Positions 7,650 through 14,075 of a stretch of 22,830 bases of DNA are shown piece by piece (the stretch's first letter is position 1; each line of letters starts with the position of its first letter). A program made the translations under genes and the position numbers. Below the pieces are notes generated by a model. The model had not been told where the DNA came from. It saw only the letters and a list, made by a program, of their open reading frames with translations, and did not search any database. The stretch is from a virus, in IMG/VR virus record IMGVR_UViG_3300030098_007087, positions 96,758 to 119,587 of that record; one strand, given 5' to 3'.

Positions 7650-7958
7650 TTGGAACTTTTATATTTTATTCTCACTTCTTATGGATTAACTCAAATCCTA
7701 GTTTACGGCAGCATTTTTGAAAAACAAAGAGAATACATTCTAGAGAAATCAGAATGGTTCGGTAAATTGGTTCATTGCCCCATGTGCACAGGCTTCTGGG
7801 TTGGGGTCTTTTTGTTTGGGATAAACGGTTTTACAGAACTATTTACATTTGATTATAATATCGCCAATTTATTGATTCTAGGTTGGCTAGCTTCTGGAAC
7901 ATCATATATCATTAGCATGATTTTTGATGATTCTGGTATAAAAATCAACGGAGGATAA
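7650..7958 (+). CDS. Small membrane protein with CPMC motif (DUF1360-like), TTG start
   Basis: This is a 102-residue protein with three hydrophobic segments: residues about 3-21, 47-61 and 70-92. Between the first two lies WFGKLVHCPMCTGFWVGVF, which I recognise as the signature of the phage/bacterial DUF1360 family of small membrane proteins. C43 and C46 form a CxxC on or near the membrane surface. The start is TTG at 7650, supported by a GAGAGG site 5-6 bases upstream; no better start exists in frame. It would act in the host inner membrane. A membrane protein inside the prohead assembly block is unusual. Prohead assembly on the membrane is known for T4, but a link to this protein is speculation. 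Confidence 0.82.
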   Translation: MELLYFILTSYGLTQILVYGSIFEKQREYILEKSEWFGKLVHCPMCTGFWVGVFLFGINGFTELFTFDYNIANLLILGWLASGTSYIISMIFDDSGIKINGG

Positions 7959-7959
7959 C

Positions 7960-8077
7960 ATGAAGCGTTGGAAATTACAACCAGTCAGAAGATGCTGTAA
8001 AGGGTCCTAGCTCGAACGGGTCACGCCCGTATAAGGAAATAGATTATGTCAAAAAAACTTTTGAGAGAATATTATGA
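7960..8077 (+). CDS. Possible tiny gene split by a +1 frameshift (site of shift not resolved)
   Basis: ATG at 7960 has a perfect GGAGG at 7950-7954 with 5-base spacing, but its own frame gives only 16 residues (MKRWKLQPVRRCCKGS) before TAG at 8008. The +1 frame is open from 7964 to TGA at 8075-8077 and reads much more like protein: NQSEDAVKGPSSNGSRPYK then EIDYVKKTFERIL. It has no start codon of its own. Joining the frames near 7972-7976 would give a protein of about 38 residues starting MKRWKYNQSEDAV and overlapping the protease start by 32 bases. Explanations are a programmed +1 shift, a one-base insertion in this genome or assembly, or a real 16-residue peptide. The slot corresponds to small prohead core genes in T4 (67/68), but no homology can be claimed. 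Confidence 0.45.
8016..8030 (+). other. Short GC hairpin upstream of the protease gene
   Basis: acggg at 8016-8020 pairs with cccgt at 8026-8030 around a 5-base loop. No T-run follows, so it is not a terminator. It sits just before the ribosome site (AAGGA) of the protease gene and inside the +1 reading frame of the tiny gene. It could tune initiation or the frameshift, or be chance. Confidence 0.35.
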
Positions 8078-8648
8078 ACTTTGTGAAGGTGGTGTATGTC
8101 AAGACCTACTCACTGAGGATGAAAAGAAATTTGTGGCTACCGGAGGTATGATACTTACCGGAAAGCTGCAAGAAGCTGAAGTCCAAAATGGAAATGGTAG
8201 AGTGTACCCTCAAAAGGTCTTGCGTCGGGAGATGCAAAATTATGACAAGCTAGTTAGAGAGAGAAGAGCGCTTGGCGAATTGGACCACCCTGACGATTCA
8301 GTAATCAATCTCAAAAATGCATCCCATCTTGTGACGGAAGTTTGGTGGGACGGCAATTCAGTAATGGGAAAAGTAAAAGTGCTAGATACCCCCTCTGGAA
8401 AAGTCCTTAGATCTTTGGTTGATTCGGGCGTTTCTTTAGGAATTTCTTCGAGAGGCTTGGGGTCTGTATCTGAAGGTGCCAACGGGACTGTGACAGTTCA
8501 AGAAGATTTTCAACTTATTTGTTTTGATTTCGTATCTGAACCTTCAACGCCCGGAGCTTACATGGCATTACAAGAGGGTGTCGAAAAACAAATTTTTAGC
8601 AAAGCAGATAGAATCAACCGCGCTTTGAATTATGTTCTGGAGGATTAG
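8046..8648 (+). CDS. 21: Prohead core protease (T4 gp21-like)
   Basis: This is a 200-residue serine protease that sits in the prohead core, cleaves scaffold and capsid proteins and then degrades itself. Family marks in order: NGNGRVYP (residues 48-55), GELDHP with candidate catalytic H81, INLKNASH (87-94), and GISSRG with candidate catalytic S134/S135 (131-137). EDFQLICFDFVSEPS (153-167) is the conserved C-terminal strand. Length is close to T4 gp21 (about 212 residues). Three self-cleavage consensus sites (L/I-x-E|A/G) are present: LCE|G at 12-15, LQE|A at 41-44 and LQE|G at 175-178, in keeping with the family's autoproteolysis. The ATG follows an AAGGA site by 8 bases. The next gene starts directly after the stop. 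Confidence 0.94.
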   Translation: MSKKLLREYYELCEGGVCQDLLTEDEKKFVATGGMILTGKLQEAEVQNGNGRVYPQKVLRREMQNYDKLVRERRALGELDHPDDSVINLKNASHLVTEVWWDGNSVMGKVKVLDTPSGKVLRSLVDSGVSLGISSRGLGSVSEGANGTVTVQEDFQLICFDFVSEPSTPGAYMALQEGVEKQIFSKADRINRALNYVLED

Positions 8649-9074
8649 ATGAAAAAGTCAGATCTCAAAAAATTGATAAAGCCAATTGTAAAGGAGTGTA
8701 TTCAAGAATCCCTCCTAGAAGAAGGCGTTTTATCAAAGGTTATTTCAGAGGTTGCAGTGGGTTTGTCATCATCAAATAGTGCTGCACAGCCGCAAAAAAA
8801 AGAGGTGCAAAAACAGCCACTCTCTAGCAATAGAGAATCTGAAGCATTGGCTAATCTGAAAGAACACAGACAAAAAATGCTAGATGCTATTGGCAAAGAT
8901 TCTATGAATGGGGTAAATATTTTTGAAGGAACTGACCCCCTTCTATCCGCTGGCTCATCCGATGGTAGCCCAACGGGTGCTCTTGACGGAGTGGATCCCC
9001 GCGATCCGGGCGTTGACATATCCGACTTAGCGGGAGTTTTTGGTGATACTTGGAGAGTGATAAAAGATGGCTAA
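8649..9074 (+). CDS. Small phage protein with prohead-protease motifs; candidate core protein
   Basis: This is a 141-residue protein. Residues 1-35 form an amphipathic helix (KKSDLKKLIKPIVKECIQES) similar in style to the N-terminus of the gene at 73. The middle is Ser/Gln/Lys-rich and probably disordered. The C-terminus is Asp/Gly-rich (DPRDPGVDISDLAGVFGDTW). Two motifs fit the T4 gp21 consensus: LEE|G at residues 23-26 and IFE|G at 91-94. With ATG immediately after the protease stop, and a bS21 gene overlapping its end by 8 bases, it is embedded in the prohead assembly block. A prohead core or internal head role is a reasonable guess. No family can be named with confidence. Confidence 0.78.
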   Translation: MKKSDLKKLIKPIVKECIQESLLEEGVLSKVISEVAVGLSSSNSAAQPQKKEVQKQPLSSNRESEALANLKEHRQKMLDAIGKDSMNGVNIFEGTDPLLSAGSSDGSPTGALDGVDPRDPGVDISDLAGVFGDTWRVIKDG

Positions 9075-9306
9075 AGCAGTTAATATAGAAGTTACCTTAA
9101 GACCGGGAGAACACCCGGAAAGAATGATCAGACGATTCATTAGAAAAGTAAAAAAATCTGGAATCATGGAAGACTACAAAGCACGTAGATTTCATGAAAA
9201 AAAATCTGATAAAAACAGAAGAATAAAGCAAGCTCGAAAAAGAGCGCACGAAAGAGAAGTAGCCAATAAAAAGGCAAAAGAATTACAATTAGAGAGGGGA
9301 AGATAA
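9067..9306 (+). CDS. rpsU: Phage-encoded small ribosomal subunit protein bS21 homologue
   Basis: This is a 79-residue very basic protein. The family pattern is followed closely: NIEVTLRPGE at residues 6-15, then RRFIRKVKKSGIM, then YKARRFHEKKSDKNRR and an Arg/Lys/Ala-rich helical tail. Cellular bS21 is about 70 residues, so this is full length with a slightly extended tail. In bacteria bS21 binds the 30S platform next to the anti-Shine-Dalgarno end of 16S rRNA and influences initiation. Viral bS21 genes are known from marine and other phages. Here it overlaps the previous gene by 8 bases and is followed by a virion gene, so it should be expressed with late proteins. It may displace or replace host bS21 to favour late phage mRNAs; that effect is inference. 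Confidence 0.9.
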   Translation: MAKAVNIEVTLRPGEHPERMIRRFIRKVKKSGIMEDYKARRFHEKKSDKNRRIKQARKRAHEREVANKKAKELQLERGR

Positions 9307-9711
9307 ATGGCAAATTATTACAATTATACAAAAGGGATGGGCAACGTCGGTTCGTATCTAGTATCAGGAATCCCCTATGCTACAGGAGCTATCACTGTCG
9401 ATGCTAATAATGGTGACCCGTATGTGATTGACTTTCCAAATGTTACAAGATTTGTGACAATTAGAAATGGAGATGCCACCGCCGACCTTCGCGTCGGTTT
9501 TAGCGTACATGGTGTAAAGGGAGACGTAAACAACTACTATCATCTAGTCAGCCCTTCAGGCAGCCTTACTCTTGATGTTAGAGTTGCGGAACTATATTTG
9601 CTTGGCAATACAGCCGGAACTTGTGACAATGTTAGCGTTTCTGCTGGGCTTACTGGCATTAGTGAAACAGAATTACCAACGAACTGGAGTGGTTCTGCTG
9701 GAGTGGGCTAA
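9307..9711 (+). CDS. Putative virion surface/decoration protein (beta-rich)
   Basis: This is a 134-residue protein, neutral and rich in Gly, Ser, Val, Asn and Tyr, with alternating strand-like segments (YVIDFPNVTRFVTIRNGD, LRVGFSVHGVKG, GSLTLDVRVAELYLLG). This composition is typical of small beta-sandwich capsid decoration or fibre-like proteins. There are no membrane segments or catalytic motifs. The start lies one codon after the bS21 stop and follows GAGGGGAAG. It is the last gene before the intergenic gap leading to the scaffold and major capsid, which supports a head role. A tail role is not excluded. I do not recognise a named family. Confidence 0.72.
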   Translation: MANYYNYTKGMGNVGSYLVSGIPYATGAITVDANNGDPYVIDFPNVTRFVTIRNGDATADLRVGFSVHGVKGDVNNYYHLVSPSGSLTLDVRVAELYLLGNTAGTCDNVSVSAGLTGISETELPTNWSGSAGVG

Positions 9712-9723
9712 AGCTAAAAATAC

Positions 9724-9744
9724 AAAAAGGCTTTTACGCTTTTT
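9724..9744 (+). terminator. Weak possible terminator before the scaffold gene
   Basis: aaaaag at 9724-9729 pairs with cttttt at 9739-9744, plus one C-G pair with a bulged G, around a 6-base loop. The 3' arm itself is a T-run. The stem is A-T rich and short, so termination would be inefficient. It lies in the 92-base gap between the surface protein gene and the scaffold gene. Confidence 0.35.
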
Positions 9745-9749
9745 ATTCA

Positions 9750-9758
9750 CTAATTATA
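9750..9758 (+). promoter_or_regulatory. CTAATTATA element upstream of scaffold gene (possible promoter)
   Basis: The 12-base string cactaattataa at 9748-9759 recurs exactly at 15561-15572 before the sheath gene. It resembles the CTATTTATA elements in three other gaps. The ATG of the scaffold gene is 46 bases downstream with an AGGAG site between, so a late promoter here is plausible. No -35 element is evident. Confidence 0.42.
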
Positions 9759-9803
9759 AACGATGTACTATATCTATAAGCACTTAAATACAGGAGCAAA
9801 AAA

Positions 9804-10811
9804 ATGTCTAATATGTTAGAACAAGCAATTGTTGATGCGGAAGCACTCAAAGAAGCTGCGCTACAAAACGCGGAACAAGCCGTGATTGAAAAATACCAAT
9901 CAGAAATTAAAAATGCCGTTGAAGCACTTTTGGAACAGGATGAGGATGATCCTTTTGAGGAGCCGCTTGATGACGAAGACGGTTTAGAATCAGATGAAGA
10001 TCTAGCGCAACAAATGCCGCTCGCTTCCACGGGGGGTGACAAGCTTTGCCCATGTCCAGACGATGAAGAAGAAGTTGAAATTGATTTTGATCAATTGGCA
10101 CAGCAAATGCAAGCATCAGATGCAGAGGCGGGGGGGGGTATTCCCGCATTAGACTCTCCTTTAGCAGAGAACCTTAATGAAGAGGCAGACGAAGAAGAGG
10201 TGGAAGAAGAAATTCAAATTACCGAAGAAGAACTTGTAGATATTTTAGAAGAACTCACACTTGACATGGAGCCTACAAAGGCTGGCTGGCTACAAAGACC
10301 AGATTCAAGTGTTGAGCACGAGATTGATATTCTTCAAACTAAAGTTGAAGAACCTCTTGATGTTAAGGAACTAGAGGAAGAAGAAAAAGAAGACGAAGAT
10401 CTTAGTGAAGCTCTAAATGCTTTAGAGAACGCTGAGAATGAAATTTATCGGCTTGAAGAAAAAGCCGATAAATACAAAGAAATGCTTTTGCAAATGAAGA
10501 GCACCTTGACGGAGGTAAATCTTCAGAACGCAAAACTACTCTATACAAATCAGGTTTTGGTTGACGACTCCCTAAATGAGCGACAAAAGAATAAAATTGT
10601 CGAGGCAATCATGAAGTCTGGTTCTGTGGAAGAGACAAAGACAATTTTCGAGGCACTTCAAAGCACGGTGGGAGCGCAACCAAATAAAAAGGTTGCGCCA
10701 AAATCACTTAGCGAGGCAGTTGAGAGAAGGTCTACAACATTACCTAGAAGGGTAGAAAAGGAATCCCATTCGTATTCGGATAGGATGAAAATTTTAGCTG
10801 GTATTAACTAA
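9804..10811 (+). CDS. 22: Prohead core scaffolding protein (T4 gp22-like)
   Basis: This is a 335-residue, extremely acidic, helical protein (runs of Asp/Glu at residues about 45-66 and 124-200, then a coiled coil at about 205-250). It lies directly before the major capsid gene, as gp22 does in T4, and ends MKILAGIN in the style of gp22 C-termini. It should form the internal core on which gp23 assembles and then be cut to peptides. Five sites fit the protease consensus: LKE|A (15-18), LSE|A (200-203), IVE|A (265-268), IFE|A (281-284) and LSE|A (302-305). Length is above T4 gp22 (about 269). A run of nine G at 10130-10138 encodes Ala-Gly-Gly-Gly. The capsid gene follows after 17 bases. Confidence 0.9.
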   Translation: MSNMLEQAIVDAEALKEAALQNAEQAVIEKYQSEIKNAVEALLEQDEDDPFEEPLDDEDGLESDEDLAQQMPLASTGGDKLCPCPDDEEEVEIDFDQLAQQMQASDAEAGGGIPALDSPLAENLNEEADEEEVEEEIQITEEELVDILEELTLDMEPTKAGWLQRPDSSVEHEIDILQTKVEEPLDVKELEEEEKEDEDLSEALNALENAENEIYRLEEKADKYKEMLLQMKSTLTEVNLQNAKLLYTNQVLVDDSLNERQKNKIVEAIMKSGSVEETKTIFEALQSTVGAQPNKKVAPKSLSEAVERRSTTLPRRVEKESHSYSDRMKILAGIN

Positions 10812-10828
10812 TATAGGAGAAAATAAAC

Positions 10829-12679
10829 ATGTCAGTTTTAGATAAATTAACAGAAGGCATCGTTAATCGCAATCTCCAGAAGGAAGGTGCTGCCCTGCTT
10901 GACAAGTGGGAAAAGACCGGGCTTCTTGAAGGTTTAGATAACGATAGCAATAAGGCGTCTATGTCACGCCTTTTGGAGAACCAAGCGAAGGAACTTCTTC
11001 GTGAGGCAAGCTCCATGGCAGCAGGAGATGTTCAAGGTTTCGCTGCTGTAGCATTCCCAATCGTTCGCCGTGTATTCGGCAGTTTGGTTGCTAATGACTT
11101 GATTTCGGTTCAACCAATGAGCCTCCCATCAGGTCTCATTTTCTTCCTTGATTTCACTTTGAGCAACGCTCGTTTGGATCAAGGACAAAACGCATCCCTC
11201 TACGGAGGAGGCGTTGTCGGTTCACAACTTACAGGTGGTGTTAACCTTGGTGGTGCTGGAAATGCAAATGCTGCTCAAGCAGAGCGCAGCTTCTATGCAC
11301 TTAACAATGGATACTCCTCCCCAACTGGATCTGCTGCATTAGCTTCCGTGATTGCTATTGCATCTGGTGTTGTTGGATCTGGAGTTGGTGATGACGTTGA
11401 AAACTCTTTGACGCCTGCAACACTTGGTGGTGCGACTACTTACTTGAGCGATCTTGTACGCTACGACCCAGATCTCGAAGGTAAATCTGTTGTTGTTGTT
11501 AGTGCAACCGCTGCAAATCTTGCCGGCGCACTTAATCGCAATGATCTTATCACCGTTGTTTACACTGCTAGTGCGGATATGGAGCAGGGACGCCAAGTTC
11601 GCCGCTTGACAGACCTCAAGGGACGTAATGCTGCAAACGCTGGTAAATCTGTAAATGCTCTTGATCTTGCAAATACATCGGACACTTCGATTGTTCTTGT
11701 TTTTGAATCAACAGCTTCCGCAGGTTCTGCTGCAATAACAACTAACTTGTCTGCTGCAATCAACTTGATTGGAACTACTCCAACTGTTGACTTTGCTCGT
11801 GCAGATGCGTTCCAGAATGTTGGTACTGACGCACTTGGAGCACTTGCTGGTACTTCCCCATGGGGACTTGAAGGTGCTGCTGCTGCCGCTGGTGAGTTCA
11901 ACGGAAACCAAGTTGACCTTATTCCAGAGATCGACATCAAAGTTGATTCTGTCAGCGTAACTGCTGTGACCAAGAAGCTCAAGGCGAAGTGGACCCCAGA
12001 ACTTGGACAAGACCTCCAAGCTTACCACAACCTTGACGCAGAAGTTGAGCTTACAAGCATCCTTTCTGAGCAAATTGCTCTTGAAATTGACCGCGAGTTG
12101 CTCAATGATCTTGTAAAGGGTGCATCTGCTGCAACTCTTCACTGGTCACGTCGTCCGGGTCAATTCTTGAACAGAGAAAGTGGTGTCAAGATCGACAACA
12201 CTACTACTCCACCAGACTTCACTGGTACTGTTTCTGAATGGTATGAGACTTTGATTGAAACCATCAATGATGTTTCTGCTCAAATCCACAGAAAGACACT
12301 CCGTGGTGGCGCAAACTTCTTAGTTTGTTCACCAGAAGTCGCGAACATTCTTGAGTTCACAAGCGGATTCCGCGCAAGCGTTACTGCTGACACTCCAAGA
12401 GGTTCCGCAGGTGCTGTAAAAGTTGGTCAGATTAGTAAGAAGTTTGACATTTACGTTGATCCTTACTTTATCAGAAACGTTATCCTTGTTGGACGCAAGG
12501 GTGGAAGCTTCTTAGAAAGTGGATATGTGTACGCCCCATACGTGCCGCTCCAAGTCACTCCTACCATCTTTGGTACGGAAGACTTCGTGCCGCGTAAGGG
12601 TGTCATGACACGCTATGCTAAGAAGATGGTACGTCCTGATATGTACGGATTAGTTGTTTGTCACAATCTTATTAACTAA
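10829..12679 (+). CDS. 23: Major capsid protein (T4 gp23-like)
   Basis: This is a 616-residue HK97-fold subunit of the head lattice. Recognised regions: the N-terminal delta domain (SVLDKLTEGIVNRNLQKEG), FAAVAFPIVRRVFGSLVAND (about 71-90), SVQPMSLPSGLIFFLDF, a variable Ala/Gly/Thr-rich insertion (about 110-360), KLKAKWTPELGQDLQAYHNL, LSEQIALEIDRELLND, and the C-terminal KFDIYVDPYFIRNVILVGRK and FGTEDFVPRKG segments. It is larger than T4 gp23 (521). The most likely prohead protease site is LRE|A at residues 57-60, near the T4 site (after residue 65); LTE|G (7-10) and LLE|G (32-35) also fit. Arginine codons are mostly CGT/CGC, unlike the AGA-rich neighbours, which suggests selection for high expression. 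A strong terminator follows. Confidence 0.96.
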   Translation: MSVLDKLTEGIVNRNLQKEGAALLDKWEKTGLLEGLDNDSNKASMSRLLENQAKELLREASSMAAGDVQGFAAVAFPIVRRVFGSLVANDLISVQPMSLPSGLIFFLDFTLSNARLDQGQNASLYGGGVVGSQLTGGVNLGGAGNANAAQAERSFYALNNGYSSPTGSAALASVIAIASGVVGSGVGDDVENSLTPATLGGATTYLSDLVRYDPDLEGKSVVVVSATAANLAGALNRNDLITVVYTASADMEQGRQVRRLTDLKGRNAANAGKSVNALDLANTSDTSIVLVFESTASAGSAAITTNLSAAINLIGTTPTVDFARADAFQNVGTDALGALAGTSPWGLEGAAAAAGEFNGNQVDLIPEIDIKVDSVSVTAVTKKLKAKWTPELGQDLQAYHNLDAEVELTSILSEQIALEIDRELLNDLVKGASAATLHWSRRPGQFLNRESGVKIDNTTTPPDFTGTVSEWYETLIETINDVSAQIHRKTLRGGANFLVCSPEVANILEFTSGFRASVTADTPRGSAGAVKVGQISKKFDIYVDPYFIRNVILVGRKGGSFLESGYVYAPYVPLQVTPTIFGTEDFVPRKGVMTRYAKKMVRPDMYGLVVCHNLIN

Positions 12680-12709
12680 GATAGCTAACTAAACTGTAAC
12701 AAAAACGAG

Positions 12710-12747
12710 ACCCTGCTTCTGATTTCGGTCGGAGGCGGGGTTTTTTT
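12710..12747 (+). terminator. Strong intrinsic terminator after the major capsid gene
   Basis: accctgcttc at 12710-12719 pairs with gaggcggggt at 12732-12741 (10 pairs including two G-T) around a 12-base loop. Seven T follow at 12741-12747. It starts 30 bases after the capsid stop and separates the abundant capsid transcript from the neck genes. Confidence 0.9.
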
Positions 12748-12770
12748 ATTTCTATTACTGTAACGTCAAG

Positions 12771-12779
12771 CTATTTATA
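12771..12779 (+). promoter_or_regulatory. CTATTTATA element upstream of neck gene 13
   Basis: This is one of three exact copies in the window, all between genes. It lies just after the capsid terminator, where a new promoter is expected. The GGAGG site of the next gene begins only 4 bases after it, tight for a -10 element whose transcript must include that site. On the other strand it reads TATAAATA, the T4 late promoter consensus. Confidence 0.38.
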
Positions 12780-12796
12780 GATGGAGGAATCTATGC

Positions 12797-14071
12797 ATGT
12801 CTGTCCCAACATTAACACCCACTAGCACAACAAGCGCCATTGCTTTACCAATAACTGGCACTCACTCGAATGTAAATTCGGAAGCAAACCCATTACCATT
12901 TGGCATCTACACTTCTGTTGCCTTTGTTTCTGGAGCAGTGGATCAAGTTGCATATACCTTTAAGAAATTGGGGGGAGACGTATTAGATTTAGAAATCACT
13001 GAACATCAAGTGTACTCGGCGTATGAAGAGGCAGTCTTAGAGTATTCATATATTGTAAACTCTCATCAAGCAAAAAATGTATTGTCAGACCTTCTAGGAG
13101 CAACCACAGCCTCTTTTGATCAGGATGGTCAAATTGCAAGTGGCAGCAGCTTATCTGGATCGGACATCGCATTGAAATATCCAAAATTCAACTTTTCATA
13201 CGCTAAAACAGTAGCTGACGGTATCTCAACAGAGACTGGCATTGGTGGAACGGTGCCAATTTATTCTGCATCTTTCAATATGACAGGAGGAATGCAGGAT
13301 TATGATTTACAACAAATTATATCCGGATCGTCAGCGTTATCTTCTAGCTACCCCTATTATGGTAAAGTAACTGATAAAAAAGTAACAATTAGAAAAGTGT
13401 ATTATAAAACACCTGCTGCTATGTGGAGATTTTATGGGTACTATGGAGGTCTAAATGTTGTTGGTAATTTATCAACATATGGGCAATATGCAGATGATTC
13501 GACTTTCCAAATCGTACCAACTTGGCAAAACAAATCACAGGCTATGGCGTATGAAGATGCCTTATATACTAGAGTTTCTCACTGGTCATATGAACTGAAA
13601 AATAATAAACTAAGAATATTTCCAATTCCTAGAGAGAACTTTTCACCAAAAACATATTGGGTGGAATTTACAGTGGATTCAGACCCATACACTGAAGCAG
13701 ATTCTAGTATAAAAACTGGAATAGATGGGGTAAACAATATGAACACACTCCCGTTTCAAAATATACCATATGCAAAAATCAACAGCATTGGTAAGCAGTG
13801 GATAAGAAGGTTTGCACTCGCTTTAGCTAAAGAAATGTTAGGTTTGATCAGATCAAAATTTGCATCAATTCCAATTCCGGGTAATGATATACAACTAAAT
13901 GGAACTGACTTGATCAGTCAAGGTAAGGAGGAACAGGAAAAGCTAAGAGAGGAACTAAAAGAAGTTCTAAATCAACTTACATACCAACAACTCTCTGAAG
14001 ATAGCGCAGGGGTGGTAGAAAATTCAAACAAAATTATGCAGCAGATACCTGCTGCTGTATTTGTGGGGTAA
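12797..14071 (+). CDS. 13: Neck / head completion protein (T4 gp13-like)
   Basis: This is a 424-residue protein. The N-terminal FKKLGGDVLDLEITEHQVYS segment followed by a Y-rich helix matches T4 gp13 (RRLGAPIINVELTPDQIYD). The C-terminal IRRFALALAKEMLGLIRSKF, the NGTDLISQGKEEQEKLREEL segment and a final AVFVG match the gp13 ending (ATALAKELNG, then [20 protein letters not shown], ending ILVG). gp13 joins the portal after packaging and, with gp14, forms the docking site for the tail. The protein is about 115 residues longer than T4 gp13, with Ser/Tyr-rich insertions in the middle. ATG 12797 is chosen over the ATG at 12793, whose frame closes after 10 codons. GGAGG lies 9 bases upstream. Confidence 0.86.
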   Translation: MSVPTLTPTSTTSAIALPITGTHSNVNSEANPLPFGIYTSVAFVSGAVDQVAYTFKKLGGDVLDLEITEHQVYSAYEEAVLEYSYIVNSHQAKNVLSDLLGATTASFDQDGQIASGSSLSGSDIALKYPKFNFSYAKTVADGISTETGIGGTVPIYSASFNMTGGMQDYDLQQIISGSSALSSSYPYYGKVTDKKVTIRKVYYKTPAAMWRFYGYYGGLNVVGNLSTYGQYADDSTFQIVPTWQNKSQAMAYEDALYTRVSHWSYELKNNKLRIFPIPRENFSPKTYWVEFTVDSDPYTEADSSIKTGIDGVNNMNTLPFQNIPYAKINSIGKQWIRRFALALAKEMLGLIRSKFASIPIPGNDIQLNGTDLISQGKEEQEKLREELKEVLNQLTYQQLSEDSAGVVENSNKIMQQIPAAVFVG

Positions 14072-14075
14072 ATAA

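Noticed and set aside
7990-8035. tRNA-like look of the CTCGAACGGG and CCCGT stretch before the protease gene
   Set aside because: No acceptor stem, D arm or anticodon arm can be drawn around it. The short hairpin alone is not a tRNA T arm, and the stretch overlaps a coding-like +1 frame.
12793-12825. ATG at 12793 as start of the gp13-like gene
   Set aside because: Its frame stops after 10 codons; ATG 12797 opens the 424-residue frame.
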